Positions 8,320 through 18,097 of a stretch of 64,000 nucleotides of DNA are shown one piece after another. This DNA comes from Streptomyces deccanensis. Its GTDB lineage: Bacteria; Actinomycetota; Actinomycetes; Streptomycetales; Streptomycetaceae. The stretch's first letter is position 1; every line of letters begins with the position of its first letter. The translations under genes were made by a program, and so were the position numbers. The stretch lies in the NCBI RefSeq assembly GCF_022385335.1, contig NZ_CP092431.1, positions 8,556,001 through 8,620,000 of the forward strand, in the 5' to 3' direction. The notes under the pieces are model-generated. The model did no database searches. It was not told the origin of the DNA and saw nothing but the letters and a program-made list of their open reading frames with translations.

Positions 8320-9249
8320 TCAGCCCAGCGTCAGCGAAGCCTGCACGGGCAGATGGTCGCTGGGGAACTGGCCGCCGGACGCGAACGTGTTGATGGCCGC
8401 CCGGTGCACCGTGATGCCCGGAGTGGTCAGGATCCAGTCGATGCGGTCGCCGCCCGGGGTCAGCGGGCGATAGCCGTGGAAGGTCGCGTAGAGGTCGTTG
8501 CGCGCGGCCGCCGCGTCCCAGGTGTCGACGAGCCCGGCGCCCAGCATCGTGTCGTAGACCGTGTTCCGGTGGGCCGCCACGTTGAAGTCGCCGGTGACCA
8601 CGAGGGGCAGCGACCGGTCGAGCCCCGCGATGCGCTGGGCGATCAGGGCGGCGGCCCGGTCGCGGGCGTACTGGCTGGCGTTGTCGAGGTGGGTGTTGAG
8701 GACGTAGAACTGTCTGTCACCGTCCCGCAGATCACGGAAGCGGACCCAGGTGACCATCCGGATGGAGCCGCCGCCCCAGGTGTTCGACCCCGGCACCTCC
8801 GGGGTGTCGGAGAGCCAGAAGTGCCGGTACTCGAGGGGCGCGAGCCGACGGGTGTCGTAGAAGACGGCCATGAACTCGTCGCGGTTGCCGCCCGCACGGC
8901 CGGTGCCGATCCAGCGGTAGTCCGTCCCGAGGTCGGCCTCGATGTCGCGCAGTTGCTGGTGCAGCCCTTCCTGGGTGCCGATGACATGGGGCGCCTCCTG
9001 CCGCAGCAGTGCCCTCGTCACCGGCCTGCGCACGGCCCAGCTGTTGGGCTGCACGGTGCTCGCGTAGCGCAGGTTGAACGACATGGTGGACAAGGGCGGG
9101 GCGGCGGCCTCCTCCTCCGCGGCGGCCTCCTCCTGCGCGGCGGCGGGTGCGCCGGAGAGTCCGGTCGTGCGGGACAACGGCAGCAGGACCGCCGCGGCCA
9201 GGGCGGTCTTGAGGCCCAGTCGGCGGGTGACGCGGCTGTGGTGCGGCAC
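8320..9249 (-). CDS. secreted endonuclease/exonuclease/phosphatase-fold protein
   Basis: 309 residues from a GTG preceded by AAGGAG. A twin-arginine-like N-terminus (TRRLGLKTALAAAVLLPLSR) and an Ala/Glu-rich linker (EEAAAEEEAAA, about 40-50) precede an EEP domain. All EEP landmarks are present: MSFNLRY, GTQEG, NTHLDN, the catalytic GDFN, and RIDWI with PSDHLPV at the end. These enzymes hydrolyse phosphodiesters of nucleic acids, inositol phosphates or sphingomyelin; secreted Streptomyces versions are mostly uncharacterised. A phosphate-scavenging role is inferred. It is separated from the GH74 gene by a terminator, so it is probably transcribed alone. Confidence 0.88.
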   Translation of the reverse strand: MPHHSRVTRRLGLKTALAAAVLLPLSRTTGLSGAPAAAQEEAAAEEEAAAPPLSTMSFNLRYASTVQPNSWAVRRPVTRALLRQEAPHVIGTQEGLHQQLRDIEADLGTDYRWIGTGRAGGNRDEFMAVFYDTRRLAPLEYRHFWLSDTPEVPGSNTWGGGSIRMVTWVRFRDLRDGDRQFYVLNTHLDNASQYARDRAAALIAQRIAGLDRSLPLVVTGDFNVAAHRNTVYDTMLGAGLVDTWDAAAARNDLYATFHGYRPLTPGGDRIDWILTTPGITVHRAAINTFASGGQFPSDHLPVQASLTLG

Positions 9250-9355
9250 AGGGGCTCCTTCTGTGAAGGTCTCCGGGCGAGCCGTGCGTACACATTCTGG
9301 GATGCCCCTCCCCGCCCGCCATGAACATGTCGCTAGAGGCGGGTGTACGGGGATC

Positions 9356-9393
9356 GAAGAGGGCGCGCGCCGACCCGGACGCGCGCCCTCTTC
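9356..9393 (-). terminator. terminator hairpin after GH74 gene
   Basis: GAAGAGGGCGCGCG at 9356-9369 is exactly complementary to CGCGCGCCCTCTTC at 9380-9393, a 14 bp stem with a ten-base loop. It lies 17 bases beyond the GH74 stop in the direction of transcription. Confidence 0.85.
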
Positions 9394-9409
9394 TCGTCCT
9401 GCGCGGGTG

Positions 9410-12076
9410 TCAGGTCACCGTGCAGGACTGGTCACCGAGCTTGAACGCGGTCGGCTTGCCGTTCGTCCCCGACCAGCTTCCGGTGAAGCCGAAGCTCACC
9501 GACGCACCCGCCGCCACCGTGCCGTTCCAGCCGATGTTCCGGGCCGTGACCGCCGACCCCGTCTGCGTATGGGCGGCGTTCCAGATCTGGGAGACGCCCT
9601 GGCCGTCGGGGAAGGTCCAGCCGAGCGCCCAGCCTGACCAGGCGCTCGCGCCCGTGTTGGCGAGCCTGACGTCCGCCTGGAAGCCGCCCGACCACTGGCT
9701 GGTGATCGTGTACGTCACCGCGCACGCCCCCGTCGGCTCGGGATCGGGATCCGTACCCCCGCCTCCGCCGCCGCCCCCGGTGTCGGAGGAGTCGCCGTAG
9801 ATGACCCCGCGCCCGTTGGTCGCGATGTAGACCCGCCCGTACACCCTCGGGTCACCGGTGATCGCCGCACCCGTCCAGCCCCACCGGTGGGCGTCGTCGT
9901 TGATACGGGTCCAGGTCGCGCCCTTGTCCGTGGAACGGAAGATGCCGCGTACGCCACCGATCTTGGCGCTGGTGTAGAGGGTCTGGTACGAGGCTCCCGT
10001 CGCCGCCTTGCCGAAGCCGATCGTGTCGGCCTGCTCGACACCGGAGAGCTTGGTCCAGGTCGCGCCTGCGTCCGTCGAGTGCCACAGTCCGTAGGCCCCG
10101 TCGGTCGCGCCACCGGCCAGCCAGACGTCGCCCTTCACCCCGGGCAGCGCCTTGAAGCGGACGCTGTCACCGCTGGGCAGCCCCGTCGCGTTCGACGCGG
10201 TGAAGGTGGCCCCGCCGTCCGTACTGACGTAGAACTTCCCGGACTTGAAGCCGTAGAAGGTCTTCGGGTCCACCCGGTCGGACTCCACGATCGCGTCGGC
10301 CGGGATGCCGCTGGACGTCGACCAGGAGGTGCCGAAACCGGTGGCGTACCGCACGCCCGTGCCCGCCGGGCTCCACACGAACCGGCTGCCGTCCGCGGCC
10401 GCGGCGACCGTACCGCCACCGCTGACCCCCGAAGGGTCGGTCCCGGCGAACCAGTTGGCGCCGTTGTCCGTGGAGAACGCGATGTGCGGGCCGGAGTCCA
10501 GATTGCCCACGCGCACCACCGTGTTCGGGTTGGACTCGGCGTAGTCCAGGCTGGTCGTCGTCGTGAAGTTCGGCTGGGTGAACATCATCGACGGGACCTT
10601 CGTCAGATCCGTGTGCCGGAAGCCGCCGATGTCACCGAGCGCGCTGAGCAGCGGCGCGCCGGACGGGGGAGAGGCCAGGTCGAGGACGGCCGTCTCCTCC
10701 AGGCCCCGCACCATCGGTTTGATGGTGAACTGGCCGCCGCTGTCCCAGTTCCCCAGGTTCTCCGTGCCGTAGATCGTCGCGCCGGTGCCGTACATCATCC
10801 GGTTCGAGTTGAACGGGTCGATCTCCAGCGCCTCGGTCATCCAGCCGAGTTTGGGGCTTTGTTCGGGCGGCGACGGGTTCGCGCCCCAGGTCAGCCAGGG
10901 GGACGAGGACACGTCCATGGTGTAGCGGTTCGCACGGTTCGGGTACGACGAGTAGTCCCAGGCCCTGGTCCAGGTGGCGCCGCTGTCCGTGGAGCGGAAG
11001 ATCTGCGTGTCCGGCCACCAGGAGCTGTACGCCGTCGCCATGACCGTGCCCGGGTCCTGCCGGTCCACGGTCAACCCGCTGAAGCCGTAGTAGGTGTCGG
11101 CCTCCGCCACCGGGCTGATGTTCGTCCAGGTGCCCGACGCGGTCGCGTACCGCCACAGCTGGCCCTTGCCGCCGTCGTACGGCCCGCCCTTGTCGCTGTA
11201 GGACAGATACAGATGGCCGTTCACGGTGTCGAGGACGCCCTTGTGGGCCAGATAGCCGGTCGGCTGCCCGGCCAGCCGCGACCAGGTGGCGCCCGCGTCC
11301 GTCGACCGGTACACCGCGTTGTCCTTGTCGGCGACCCCGACGTAGAGGGTCCGCGTGGCGTTCCCGGAGGTGCCCGTCGACTCGTCGAAGGTGACCCAGA
11401 CGATGCCCTGGTTGTCGCTGGAGTAGCCGCTGGTGTCGGACGGATCGGCCACGTAGTTGCCGACGTTGGGGAAGTTGGTCACCTGCGACCAGGTGGCCCC
11501 CGAGTCCGTGGACCGCCACAGCCCCTTCCCGCTGGGCGCGCCCAGATACAGCACACTGTTGCGGTTCGGGTCCACCGCCAGCCGTTCGCCCATGCCCCGA
11601 CCCGGCATGTTCCCGCCCAGCTTGAACGGCAGGTTCGCCTTCTGCCAGCTGGCCCCCCGGTCCGACGACCGCAGGATCGCCCCGTTCCCCGGGTCCCAGC
11701 TGTTGGTGTACGTCCCGGCCGCCACGTACACCTTGTTCGGATCCACCGGGTCGGAGGCGAGACTCACGACACCGGTGTGCCCCCAGTCGTCCCAGCCGAC
11801 GGAGTCGAGCAGCGGCGTCCAGGTCTTCGACGACTCCACCCAGCGATAGGCCCCGCCGATGTCGGTACGGGCGTACGCGAGGTTCTTCTCCTTGCGGTTG
11901 AAGACGATGCCCGGGACGAAGCCGCCCCCGTCGATCCGGGCGTTCTTCCAGGTGTAGGTGTCGGCGGCGATGGAGACGGGCTTCTCCGCCTTGTCGGCGG
12001 CCAGCGCGGGTGGGGATCCGGCGAGCAGGCCGGCCGCGAGGGCCAGGACGGTGGTGAGGATGCGGGTTCTTCGCAC
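9410..12076 (-). CDS. secreted xyloglucanase, GH74 with C-terminal CBM2
   Basis: 888 residues, GTG start, signal peptide ending SPPALAAD. Two seven-bladed propellers form the GH74 domain (about 35-760), with many sialidase-like turns of the type STDSGATW and SSDRGASW. The catalytic aspartates are expected in ARTDIGGAYRW near the start and ALGDIGGFRHTD midway, and both are intact. A Gly-rich linker (TGGGGGGGGTDPDPEP) leads to a CBM2 cellulose-binding module (about 785-888, from ACAVTYTITSQWSGGF to QSCTVT). It cleaves the glucan backbone of xyloglucan outside the cell. It lies 135 bases downstream of the GH48 gene on the same strand; shared transcription is possible. Confidence 0.95.
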   Translation of the reverse strand: MRRTRILTTVLALAAGLLAGSPPALAADKAEKPVSIAADTYTWKNARIDGGGFVPGIVFNRKEKNLAYARTDIGGAYRWVESSKTWTPLLDSVGWDDWGHTGVVSLASDPVDPNKVYVAAGTYTNSWDPGNGAILRSSDRGASWQKANLPFKLGGNMPGRGMGERLAVDPNRNSVLYLGAPSGKGLWRSTDSGATWSQVTNFPNVGNYVADPSDTSGYSSDNQGIVWVTFDESTGTSGNATRTLYVGVADKDNAVYRSTDAGATWSRLAGQPTGYLAHKGVLDTVNGHLYLSYSDKGGPYDGGKGQLWRYATASGTWTNISPVAEADTYYGFSGLTVDRQDPGTVMATAYSSWWPDTQIFRSTDSGATWTRAWDYSSYPNRANRYTMDVSSSPWLTWGANPSPPEQSPKLGWMTEALEIDPFNSNRMMYGTGATIYGTENLGNWDSGGQFTIKPMVRGLEETAVLDLASPPSGAPLLSALGDIGGFRHTDLTKVPSMMFTQPNFTTTTSLDYAESNPNTVVRVGNLDSGPHIAFSTDNGANWFAGTDPSGVSGGGTVAAAADGSRFVWSPAGTGVRYATGFGTSWSTSSGIPADAIVESDRVDPKTFYGFKSGKFYVSTDGGATFTASNATGLPSGDSVRFKALPGVKGDVWLAGGATDGAYGLWHSTDAGATWTKLSGVEQADTIGFGKAATGASYQTLYTSAKIGGVRGIFRSTDKGATWTRINDDAHRWGWTGAAITGDPRVYGRVYIATNGRGVIYGDSSDTGGGGGGGGTDPDPEPTGACAVTYTITSQWSGGFQADVRLANTGASAWSGWALGWTFPDGQGVSQIWNAAHTQTGSAVTARNIGWNGTVAAGASVSFGFTGSWSGTNGKPTAFKLGDQSCTVT

Positions 12077-12110
12077 AGGGGGGCCTCTCCTTCAAGAGTG
12101 GGGGGAAAGG

Positions 12111-12126
12111 TGCGAAGCGCTACGCG
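12111..12126. promoter_or_regulatory. possible LacI-type operator before GH74
   Basis: The stretch TGCGAAGCGCTACGCG is an imperfect palindrome centred on AGCGCT, about 35 bases upstream of the GH74 start. A central CG step with mirrored arms is typical of LacI-family sites, but this does not match the CebR box found at 15196. Low confidence. Confidence 0.3.
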
Positions 12127-12149
12127 CACAGCCCCCGCGCCCGTCTTCC

Positions 12150-12171
12150 AGGGGCGCGGGGAACTGCGCGA
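12150..12171 (+). repeat. dispersed intergenic element, copy 1
   Basis: Contains GGGGCGCGGGGAACTGCGCG at 12151-12170 with matching flanks A on each side. The same 22-base core recurs twice near 29.3-29.5 kb. It lies between the GH48 stop and the GH74 start. This core looks like a Streptomyces intergenic repeat that I recall from other genomes; no function is known to me. Confidence 0.7.
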
Positions 12172-12211
12172 CCAGCCACGGACCACCCGCGGCCGTCGGT
12201 CGACCGCAGAG

Positions 12212-15127
12212 CTACTCCAACAACTCCGCGTACGAACCCATGGCCAAGGCGATGTCGGCCTGGGCCCAGAACCGGTGGTACGTGAACGAGGGCGCGGCCC
12301 CGCCGGCGAGATACGCCTCGATCTTCGACCAGGCCGGGTCGTCCTCGTAGAACGACCGGATGGAGGTGAAGGTCGAGTTCGAGTTGATCGTGTCGCCGTT
12401 CGGCATCTTCCCGGTCCACCCGCTCGGCACGTACACCCGGTCGTCGAACCGGTTGTAGTCCGCGCGGGTCTCCGGGACCGCGATCCCGAGCCCGTCCTGG
12501 TGGTGGTCCCACATGCCGTCGAGCAGCGCCTTGGCGACCCGGGCCGCGTCCGTGTCACCGGAGCGGTCCGCGTAGTACGTCAGCGTCTTGGCGTACGCGG
12601 CGGCCACGCCCACGTCGTCGGTGTAGTCGGCGACGGTGACATGAAGTCCCGCGTTGGAGCCGGGACTCGACGCGTTCCAGGTGTCGGGTGCGCCCGACCA
12701 CTGGAGTGTCGACGGAATCCGGTAGGTGCCGTCCGGATTGATCGTCGTCTTGGAGAGCGCCCAGTCGACCCACTTGTCCAGCACGGTCTTGGCGGCCGCG
12801 TTGCCGGTCTGCTGGTAGTACTCGGCGACCCGTTCCATGGACCAGGCCTGGAAGCCGAACCACTGGTTGGACGGCGGGTCGTGGTACACCGGCTTCGGGT
12901 CGTAGAACATGCCGTAGAAGGTCGGCGTCCCGGCCGGGGGAGTGGCGTACCGCCCCGCCCAGCTGTTGGTGGCGCCGCCCGCGATGCCGCCCTCGTTCGA
13001 CTGCAGCCAGCGGTAGAACTCGATCTGCCGGTCGAGGGACTTGGCCCAGTCCGCCTGCCCGGTCGTCGACTTGGGCTTCAGCGGGGCGTAGTTGGCGAGG
13101 GCGTGAGCGGCCAGCGGGTTCTGGTAGCCGCCGTGCGTGTGGCTGGAGCCGATGCGCCAGGACCAGCCGGCCGCCGTGTCGGTGGCGCCGCCCCACGCGT
13201 AGTACCAGGACATCAGGTAGTGCGAGGCGTCCTTGCCGGTGCCGGCCGGGCAGGACGTGGCCCCCACACAGTTCCCGATCTTCTTGAAGTACTTGTCGTA
13301 CATCGCGTAGCGCAGATAGTCGCCCATCTTCGCGGCCTTGCCGATGGTCGCGGAGACGTCCGCGCCCTTGCCCTGCTGCTTGGCCCAGATGTCGGCCCAG
13401 TACGCGGCCTGCACGGCCCGCGCGTCGGCGTCCGGCGCGTTGGTGAACTTCCACTGCTTGGCGTACTGCGCGTCCCCGGTGAACAGGTCCAGGTACCCGT
13501 TCGGGCCGCCGTACTTGAACTGGTCGCAGGTGGGCTGCGGGACGGTCTCCCACACCGACTCCTGCGGCCCGCGCTGGAAGGTGTTGATGTACGACGGCCC
13601 GGTGTCCGCCGGCCCCGCCTCGCACTTGCCGGGCGAGTTGCCGTAGCCGTAGACGTTGTCGACGTCCTGCAGCCAGTGCATGCCGTAGATGTCGTCCGTG
13701 CCGTACGCGCTCTTCAGCTCGGCGGCGATGGGGTCCGGGCCGACCGAGACACCGGTGTTGAGCTGCGCCGGATACTCGTTGGGGGTGTCGTGCTCCGGGG
13801 CGTACGTCGCCGGCTTGGAGGCGTTGTAGAAGGAGTTGGTGGGCTGGTCGGGCGCGGTCGGGATCATGTACTTCTCCATGATCTCCCAGGCCCCGTTGAA
13901 CTTGGACCAGTCGCCCGTCACCTTGCCGTACATGGCCTGGAGCCACAGGAGGTAGCTGTACGCCTCCGAGGTGGTCTCATGGCCGTGGTCCGGCGCCTCG
14001 ACCATCAGCGTCTCCACCGAGTGGTACGGGATGCCCTCGGGTGAGAAGTAGCCGTTCGCCGGGTTGGTGATCTTGCCGTAGAGCTCCAGGAACCGTTCGT
14101 CGTACTCGCTCGACGCGGCCAGCTGGGTCACGGTCACCGAGGCCTTGGCGTGGCCGGTCGCCGTCGAGTCGAAGACGGCCGAGCCGGTGCCGGAGGCGTT
14201 CGCGGTGATCGTCACCTTCTGGGCGGTGCTCCAGTTCGACGGCGTGAAGGTCAGCGACCCGCCGCCCGTCACCGACAGTCCGTTGTTGCCGGACGCCCGC
14301 GCGGTCGTCACCGTCACGTTGCCGGACGGCTGGGTCGAAAGTTTCACGTCGTACGTGCCCGACTGGCCCTGGCGCACGCCCAGTTGGGTCGGCGAGACCA
14401 CCACGGCGGGACCCGAGGCGACCGTGATGCCGACCGGCGTGGAGTTCGCCGACGCGCCCAGGCTGTCGTACGCCTTGGCCACCAGCGAGTGACTGCCCAC
14501 GCCCAGGGCCGTGGCCGAGTACGTGTACGGCGAGGTGGTGTCCGTGCCCAGCAGCGTGGTGTCGTCGTAGAACTCGACCTTGGTGATCGTCGCGTTGTCC
14601 GCCGCGGCGGCGGTGGCCGCCATCGGCACGGCCGTGCCCTGCGAGTACACCGCGCCCGGCGCCGGGCTGGTCAGCACCGTGATCGGGGGCTGGTGGGCGC
14701 CGACGCACGCGGTGCCGTTGATCGCGAAGTTGGTCGGCGCCGCGTTCGTGCCGCTGTAGGTGAACTGGGCGCCGGTGGACACCGCGGCCCCGACGGCGAT
14801 CGTGCCGTTCCAGGAGGCGTTGCGGGCGGTCACGGTCTTCCCGGACTGCGACCAGGTACCGCTCCAGCCGCCTGTGAGTGTCTGGTTGCCCGTGTAGTCG
14901 TACGTCAGGGTCCAGCCGCTGATGGCCTCGGTGCCACGGTTGGAGATGGTGAGCTCGGCGGTGAAACCGGAGCCCCAGTCGTTGGTCTTGTAGTCGACGT
15001 TGCAGGCGACTGCCGCCGCGCTGGCGGGAGTCGAGCCCGTACCGAGCATCGTCAAGGGGAGGGTGAGGGCCGCGACCACGGCCGTCCACAGGCGCCGCGA
15101 GGCACGGCGTCTCCGTCTGGGGTGCAT
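12212..15127 (-). CDS. secreted exocellulase, CBM2-Ig-like-GH48
   Basis: 971 residues from ATG 15127, behind GGAAGGAA. The open frame continues upstream, but the signal peptide ([20 protein letters not shown], cleavage near ASAAA) fixes the start. CBM2 covers about 42-140 ([20 protein letters not shown]). An Ig-like domain follows at about 145-240 ([20 protein letters not shown]), then another beta-rich domain at about 240-340, and the GH48 catalytic domain to the end. The conserved GH48 acid region [20 protein letters not shown] is intact. GH48 enzymes attack cellulose from the reducing end and release cellobiose, complementing the divergent GH6. Two CebR-like boxes in the intergenic region suggest control by cellobiose. 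Confidence 0.96.
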   Translation of the reverse strand: MHPRRRRRASRRLWTAVVAALTLPLTMLGTGSTPASAAAVACNVDYKTNDWGSGFTAELTISNRGTEAISGWTLTYDYTGNQTLTGGWSGTWSQSGKTVTARNASWNGTIAVGAAVSTGAQFTYSGTNAAPTNFAINGTACVGAHQPPITVLTSPAPGAVYSQGTAVPMAATAAAADNATITKVEFYDDTTLLGTDTTSPYTYSATALGVGSHSLVAKAYDSLGASANSTPVGITVASGPAVVVSPTQLGVRQGQSGTYDVKLSTQPSGNVTVTTARASGNNGLSVTGGGSLTFTPSNWSTAQKVTITANASGTGSAVFDSTATGHAKASVTVTQLAASSEYDERFLELYGKITNPANGYFSPEGIPYHSVETLMVEAPDHGHETTSEAYSYLLWLQAMYGKVTGDWSKFNGAWEIMEKYMIPTAPDQPTNSFYNASKPATYAPEHDTPNEYPAQLNTGVSVGPDPIAAELKSAYGTDDIYGMHWLQDVDNVYGYGNSPGKCEAGPADTGPSYINTFQRGPQESVWETVPQPTCDQFKYGGPNGYLDLFTGDAQYAKQWKFTNAPDADARAVQAAYWADIWAKQQGKGADVSATIGKAAKMGDYLRYAMYDKYFKKIGNCVGATSCPAGTGKDASHYLMSWYYAWGGATDTAAGWSWRIGSSHTHGGYQNPLAAHALANYAPLKPKSTTGQADWAKSLDRQIEFYRWLQSNEGGIAGGATNSWAGRYATPPAGTPTFYGMFYDPKPVYHDPPSNQWFGFQAWSMERVAEYYQQTGNAAAKTVLDKWVDWALSKTTINPDGTYRIPSTLQWSGAPDTWNASSPGSNAGLHVTVADYTDDVGVAAAYAKTLTYYADRSGDTDAARVAKALLDGMWDHHQDGLGIAVPETRADYNRFDDRVYVPSGWTGKMPNGDTINSNSTFTSIRSFYEDDPAWSKIEAYLAGGAAPSFTYHRFWAQADIALAMGSYAELLE

Positions 15128-15195
15128 GCTCTGGTTCCTTCCGTGCGGCTCTTGCGAAGGTGGGGGCGGAGCAGCAACAACAAGCCTTGAACCAG

Positions 15196-15209
15196 TGGGA
15201 GCGCTCCCA
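15196..15209. promoter_or_regulatory. CebR box upstream of GH48
   Basis: TGGGAGCGCTCCCA is a perfect 14 bp palindrome and equals the consensus known for CebR, the LacI-family repressor released by cellobiose and cellotriose in Streptomyces. It lies 69 bases upstream of the GH48 start. No cebR gene is in the window. Confidence 0.93.
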
Positions 15210-15347
15210 TATTGAGGAGGAGGGCCGAGAGGGTCAAGGTGTTTGAAGAGTCGAAAAGATTCGATCAGGCAGAAAGAATTCCTCGGGCGCAATAACGCAA
15301 CACCTCTGTTTTTTACCGTCACTTGGCGCTACCTTCACCAGCACCAG

Positions 15348-15361
15348 TGGGAGCGGTTCCA
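15348..15361. promoter_or_regulatory. CebR-like box upstream of GH6
   Basis: TGGGAGCGGTTCCA differs from the consensus at two positions in the right half. It lies 143 bases upstream of the GH6 start, in the same 376-base divergent control region (15128-15503) as the perfect box. The AT-richer stretch between the two boxes (about 15235-15330) is where I would place the two promoters; I cannot assign -35/-10 elements with confidence. Confidence 0.8.
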
Positions 15362-15503
15362 CCCGTCGGCGCGCCCGTCCCAGGCGTGTCCGAGCCGCGA
15401 GGGACGCTCCGAGCACCCCCAGCGTTCAGGTCTTTTACTCGCCTCGGCGACAGCGCGACGACTCCTCCTCGTACACCCCACTACGGAAGAGGAACCCGCA
15501 CTC

Positions 15504-17216
15504 ATGAGCCGTACCAGAACAGCACTCCTCGCGGCGATGGCGCTGGTCGCCGGCGCCGCCGGGACCGCCATGGCCGCGGTGCCCGACGACGTCGGCGCCC
15601 AGGCGATCCCGTGCACGGTCGACTACAAGGTGCAGAACCAGTGGTCCACCGGCTTCACCGCCGCCGTCACGGTCACCAACAACAGCGCCGCCAAGTCCTC
15701 GTGGGCCGTGAAGTGGTCGTACGCGGGCAACCAGCAGGTCACCAGCGGCTGGAACTCCCGGATCACCCAGAGCGGTACGGCGGTGACCGCCGCCAACGAG
15801 TCGTACAACGGCACGCTGGCCACCGGCGGTTCGGTCAGCTTCGGCTTCCAGGCCTCCTACAGCGGCACCAACGCGCTCCCGACGACCTTCACGCTCGACG
15901 GCGTGACCTGCAACGTCGACGACGGCGGCGGCGGTGGCACCGACCCCGGCCCGGGCACACCGGGCACGAAGGTCGACAACCCGTACTCCGGCGCCAAGGT
16001 GTACGTGAACCCGGAGTGGTCCGCGAAGGCCGCCGCCGAGCCGGGCGGCAGCCGGATCTCCAACCAGCCCACCGGCGTCTGGCTGGACCGGATCGCCGCC
16101 ATCGCGGGCACCGGCGGCAAGATGGGCCTGCGGGCCCACCTCGACGAGGCGCTGCGGCAGAAGGGCTCCGGCGAACTCGCCATCCAGCTGGTGATCTACA
16201 ACCTCCCCGGCCGTGACTGCGCGGCCCTCGCCTCCAACGGCGAACTGGGCCCGACGGAGATCGACAAGTACAAGACGCAGTACATCGACCCGATCAAGGC
16301 GATCCTCGCCGACCCGAAGTACGCGGGCCTGCGGATCGTCACGACCGTCGAGATCGACTCGCTGCCGAACCTGGTCACCAACACCGGCAGCCGCCCGACG
16401 GCCACCCCCCAGTGCGACGTCATGAAGGCCAACGGCAACTACGTCAAGGGCGTCGGCTACGCGCTCAACAAGCTCGGTGACGTGCCGAACGTCTACAACT
16501 ACGTCGACGCCGGCCACCACGGCTGGATCGGGTGGGACGACAACTTCGGTGCCTCCGCGAACATTTTCAAGGAGGCGGCCACCGCCGAGGGTGCCACCGT
16601 CAACGACGTGCACGGCTTCATCACCAACACGGCGAACTACAGCGCCCTGAAGGAGAACAACTTCACCATCAACTCGACCGTGGGCGGCACCTCCGTCCGT
16701 GAGTCGAAGTGGGTCGACTGGAACCGCTACGTTGACGAGCTGTCCTTCGCCCAGGCCTTCCGCAACCAGCTGGTCTCGGTCGGGTTCAACTCGAACATCG
16801 GCATGCTGATCGACACCTCCAGGAACGGCTGGGGCGGCAGCGCGCGGCCGACCGGTCCGGGTGCCACGACCAATGTGGACACCTTCGTCAACGGTGGCCG
16901 CTACGACCGCCGTATCCACATCGGCAACTGGTGCAACCAGTCCGGGGCCGGACTCGGTGAGCGGCCGAAGGCCTCACCCGAGCCGGGTATCGACGCCTAC
17001 GTGTGGATGAAGCCGCCGGGTGAGTCCGACGGGTCCAGCTCCGCCATCCCGAACGACGAGGGCAAGGGCTTCGACCGCATGTGCGACCCGACATACACGG
17101 GCAACCCGCGCAACGGCAACAACATGTCCGGCGCCCTGCCGAACTCGCCGCTCTCCGGGCACTGGTTCTCCGCCCAGTTCCAGCAGCTGATGCAGAACGC
17201 GTACCCCGCGCTCTGA
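15504..17216 (+). CDS. secreted cellobiohydrolase, CBM2-GH6
   Basis: 570 residues from ATG 15504, behind GAGGA. A signal peptide (SRTRTALLAAMALVAGAAGT, cut near AMAA) leads to CBM2 at about 35-135, a Gly/Pro linker (GGGGGTDPGPGTPGT), then GH6. The catalytic signature YNLPGRDC places the acid at Asp238; the second signature appears as TTVEIDSLPNLV. The EIDSLPN form and the long C-terminal loops (PPGESDGSSS, RMCDPTY) resemble Thermobifida Cel6B, a non-reducing-end exocellulase, more than endoglucanases. It is transcribed divergently from GH48 and probably shares CebR control; the pair would attack cellulose chains from both ends. Confidence 0.95.
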   Translation: MSRTRTALLAAMALVAGAAGTAMAAVPDDVGAQAIPCTVDYKVQNQWSTGFTAAVTVTNNSAAKSSWAVKWSYAGNQQVTSGWNSRITQSGTAVTAANESYNGTLATGGSVSFGFQASYSGTNALPTTFTLDGVTCNVDDGGGGGTDPGPGTPGTKVDNPYSGAKVYVNPEWSAKAAAEPGGSRISNQPTGVWLDRIAAIAGTGGKMGLRAHLDEALRQKGSGELAIQLVIYNLPGRDCAALASNGELGPTEIDKYKTQYIDPIKAILADPKYAGLRIVTTVEIDSLPNLVTNTGSRPTATPQCDVMKANGNYVKGVGYALNKLGDVPNVYNYVDAGHHGWIGWDDNFGASANIFKEAATAEGATVNDVHGFITNTANYSALKENNFTINSTVGGTSVRESKWVDWNRYVDELSFAQAFRNQLVSVGFNSNIGMLIDTSRNGWGGSARPTGPGATTNVDTFVNGGRYDRRIHIGNWCNQSGAGLGERPKASPEPGIDAYVWMKPPGESDGSSSAIPNDEGKGFDRMCDPTYTGNPRNGNNMSGALPNSPLSGHWFSAQFQQLMQNAYPAL

Positions 17217-17230
17217 GTCCGCTCCCGCGA

Positions 17231-17281
17231 ACCGGTCCGCGAGGGGTCGCTCACGCTTCCCCCACCCCCTGGCGGACCGGT
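17231..17281 (+). terminator. long-loop inverted repeat after GH6
   Basis: ACCGGTCCGC at 17231-17240 is repeated in exact reverse complement at 17272-17281, with 31 bases between. It begins 15 bases after the GH6 stop. The long loop makes it a weaker terminator candidate than the others listed. Confidence 0.5.
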
Positions 17282-17395
17282 GGCATGTCCGTGTGAGCCA
17301 CGTCACGATGAGGGAGGTGAGAGGGGGCGATGAGTTCCGGGCGGCACGGCGGTCTTCATCGCCGTAAGCCCGAGCGAGAACGAGGAGAGAACCCC

Positions 17396-17992
17396 ATGCG
17401 CATCGTCATCTGCGAGTTCATGAGCCTGGACGGTGTCGTGCAGGCGCCCGGCGGTGCCGACGAGGACACCGAGGGCGGGTTCGCCCACGGCGGCTGGACC
17501 CACCCGTTCTTCGACCCGGAGGTCGTCGGCGGCGCCTGGGACGCCGCGCTGGAGAAGGCCGACGCCCTGCTGTACGGCCGTCGCACCTGGAAGGCCATGG
17601 CCGGGGCCTGGCCCGACCGCACGGGCGACCCCTTCGCGGACCGGATGAACTCCATCCGCAAGTACGTCGTGTCCTCGACGCTCACCGACTCCGAGCTGAC
17701 CTGGGACAACAGCACGCTCATCCCGGGCGCGAAGGCGGTCGCCGAGATCCGCGAGCTCCGCGCGGCGGAGGGCGGCGACCTCCTGGTCATAGGCAGCCCG
17801 ACCCTGGCCCGCACCCTCCTCCAGGAAGGGCTCGTCGACGAACTCGTCCTGATCGTCATGCCGGTCCTCCTCGGCGGCGGAAAGACGATCTTCCCCGCCG
17901 ACGGCGCCAAGCACCCTCTGGAACTGGTCTCCACGACCACCAGCAGCACGGGCGCGAACGTCTGTGTGTACCGGGTGGGGGAGCAGAGCTGA
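17396..17992 (+). CDS. dihydrofolate reductase-like protein (RibD C-terminal domain)
   Basis: 198 residues from ATG 17396 behind GAGGAGAG. Family features are RIVICEFMSLDGVVQAPGG at the start, ALLYGRRTWKAMAGAWP, and LLVIGSPTLARTLLQEGLVD with VMPVLLGGGKTIF near the end. This is the stand-alone RibD_C fold that binds NADPH. Most members have no proven substrate, and this one lacks the deaminase half needed for riboflavin synthesis. It stands alone between the cellulase block and a methyltransferase. Confidence 0.87.
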   Translation: MRIVICEFMSLDGVVQAPGGADEDTEGGFAHGGWTHPFFDPEVVGGAWDAALEKADALLYGRRTWKAMAGAWPDRTGDPFADRMNSIRKYVVSSTLTDSELTWDNSTLIPGAKAVAEIRELRAAEGGDLLVIGSPTLARTLLQEGLVDELVLIVMPVLLGGGKTIFPADGAKHPLELVSTTTSSTGANVCVYRVGEQS

Positions 17993-18000
17993 CCGGGCGG

Positions 18001-18017
18001 AATCGGCACAGCCGATT
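18001..18017. promoter_or_regulatory. short perfect palindrome upstream of methyltransferase
   Basis: AATCGGC and GCCGATT flank ACA, a seven-base perfect inverted repeat about 80 bases upstream of the next start and nine bases after the previous stop. It could be an operator or a small terminator. The absence of a longer GC stem makes an operator slightly more likely. Confidence 0.4.
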
Positions 18018-18097
18018 TGCCGATACCGCAAGAGAGGTGGCGGTTCGGCCGTGTGTCGGAGCAGGCTGACGGCACCCCGGAAGAGAGGCTCACCGTC

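Noticed and set aside
9887..14044. 1385-residue open frame on the + strand
   Set aside because: It runs antisense to GH74 and GH48, whose families are certain. High GC keeps the opposite frame free of stops. Its Arg/Gly/Val composition is not protein-like.
15128..15322. N-terminal extension of the GH48 frame
   Set aside because: It would bury the signal peptide and run over the CebR box. ATG 15127 with GGAAGGAA fits secretion.
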